Position numbers and translations under genes: made by a program | The notes under the pieces: model-generated | What the model was told of the DNA's origin: nothing | Database searches by the model: none | Seen by the model: the letters and a program-made list of their open reading frames with translations, nothing else | In this document: one piece after another, positions 63,062 to 64,000 of the stretch | Position numbering within the stretch: position 1 is the first letter of the stretch | How the letters are laid out: every line of letters begins with the position of its first letter | Assembly (NCBI RefSeq): GCF_040581485.1 | Contig: NC_090131.1 | Coordinates: 16,201,501 to 16,265,500, forward strand | From: Linepithema humile | Lineage: Eukaryota > Arthropoda > Insecta > Hymenoptera > Formicidae | Direction of reading: 5' to 3' | Length of the DNA stretch: 64,000 nt

Positions 63062-64000
63062 GCAACGGAAGAAAGGCCCCCGAGGGGATCGCGTTGACTG
63101 GTCGCACCCCCAGGACCCTCCGTTTGACGTCGTTCTCTCCGACCGCCCTTCGCCTACTTCAGCCACTCACTCTTGAGACATCCTGCGACATAACTCCGCG
63201 ATATCCGACGAACCGAGAGAAGAAAGACAGTAGCGCTTCTTTTGGGACTAACGCGTGCAGCAAGTGCGAATCTGAAGTGCGCACAGCGCTGCGGTGATTC
63301 AAACCTTTCACAGTCGCTCATGAAAATTTTCATTCATTAATTCATCACCTCGTTTTGTCCTAATATAAACGTGTGGGTTTTTCATTTGCTCATTCCAATG
63401 TTCGTAGCATTACAATTATTTCCGATAATGATAAAAACATACGGGCAATCTCCCGGGAGAGTATTGTGTGATAAAAGTAATTGCTTACAAATTGTCCGCA
63501 CATATCGCAAGTATACACAGAATAAACAAAACCGTCCCAACTCAGGTAACAGTCGCTAAGCAAATAATATTGCATGTCACGTCGCACGCGTTACGCGACC
63601 TACCTGACCGCCGTGTTTAACCGACAATTATTGCGCGCCCTGTATTTGTAATACCGTTGATAATTATATCCCATGATTGTTTAAATTTTGTGCTAGAAAC
63701 CGCGAGGCCGCAGTTCGACGGTTTAGCTTACGATTTTCAAAGCAACGAAAGGATTATTAAAGTCTGCTCTTACCGTTGCTCCAATATATAAAACGATTCA
63801 GAGAAATGCTGTTATTAGAAATTTTTTTACATACATAATTCACTTTTCATAAAATGAGGAAGAAAAGAAATTGATGCGTAAAATTTAAAGCACGATATAA
63901 TTTTGAAAGATTCTTTATGTTAATCTTTTATATTTTTACTTAAATAACAAAGATTGTTAGTAAAAATTAAACTTCTATATCCCCAAAGTTTATTAATGTT

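Larger units (their letters stand above)
43158..64000 (+). other. kn: collier/knot (COE/EBF) transcription unit, 5' part
   Basis: This is the span of the one recognisable gene, from the putative transcription start to the window edge. Four exons were joined by eye using GT/AG splice sites: exon 1 to 44495, then 50274-50427, 54614-54677 and 58805-58860. The joined frame gives a COE-family N-terminus and the first part of its DNA-binding domain. Known for the family: COE proteins are nuclear, dimeric, sequence-specific transcription factors. Collier acts in insect head patterning, muscle identity, neuron identity, wing and blood-progenitor development. The rest of the DNA-binding domain with the zinc knuckle (a histidine and three cysteines), the IPT/TIG domain and the HLH dimerisation domain are not seen before 64000. 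The gene is therefore truncated by the window and not by mutation. The left limit is inferred from a TATA box. Confidence 0.9.
58861..64000 (+). other. kn: kn intron 4, 5' part (more than 5.1 kb)
   Basis: Starts with a consensus GTAAGT donor; no acceptor with a COE continuation is seen before the window ends. It includes a CpG-rich segment at 59200-59600, a purine-rich stretch at 60580-60930, a run of 15 C at 60982-60996, and a GC-rich block at 62380-63300 that carries two COE-type binding sites. The last 700 bases are AT-rich and show nothing. Confidence 0.8.

Noticed and set aside
58861..64000. Search for kn exon 5 (zinc-knuckle region)
   Set aside because: No frame encoding the expected YEGQDKNPEMC-type segment or the cysteine-rich knuckle was seen after an acceptor. 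The exon must be beyond the window.
1..64000. Viral, bacterial, CRISPR or transposase genes
   Set aside because: No frame resembles a transposase, reverse transcriptase, capsid, or bacterial operon, and no spaced direct repeats resemble a CRISPR array.

Overview
The window is animal nuclear DNA, most likely from an insect. The one gene I can identify is the insect type of collier/knot, the COE/EBF transcription factor. AT-rich stretches alternating with CpG-rich blocks, compact coding exons separated by 4-6 kb introns, and the kn-like N-terminus suggest a hymenopteran such as an ant. That placement is inference, and I cannot name a species.

Layout. About 43 kb (1-43126) lies upstream of the gene and contains no coding exon I can defend. 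It is a mosaic: CpG-rich blocks dominate 1-24000 and 34500-40050, while 24000-32600 is almost uniformly AT-rich. Within it are a foldback/MITE-like element (32627-33481), two tandem copies of a 185-bp unit (34004-34373), several microsatellites and homopolymers, and a few compact foldable islands (notably 15098-15224). A putative promoter with a TATA box sits at about 43127. It is followed by a GC-rich first exon that ends at 44495.

The kn gene runs on the + strand, and four coding exons are visible: 44425-44495, 50274-50427, 54614-54677 and 58805-58860. All splice sites are GT/AG, intron phases are 2, 0, 1 and 0, and the reading frame stays open across the joins. Together they give 115 residues from the only in-frame ATG. 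These cover the N-terminal tail and the start of the COE DNA-binding domain, including the arginine equivalent to R63 of mammalian EBF1. The zinc-knuckle, IPT and HLH exons are not visible and must lie beyond 64000, so the gene is cut by the window edge and not broken.

Main points of interest. (1) Intron 4 carries a perfect 14-bp COE/EBF site (63003-63016) and a one-mismatch site (62503-62516) within about 500 bp, suggesting an autoregulatory enhancer. (2) The frame of exon 1 is open and carries a conserved kn-like WGRKLY motif well upstream of the only in-frame ATG, so the true start is unresolved. (3) A second strong-context ATG lies just upstream of exon 2, in frame with it. (4) The foldback element, the 185-bp tandem repeat and a possible structured RNA near 15.1 kb lie in the upstream region. 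I found no transposase, reverse transcriptase, viral gene, tRNA, rRNA or CRISPR array, and nothing that looks like a new multi-gene system.
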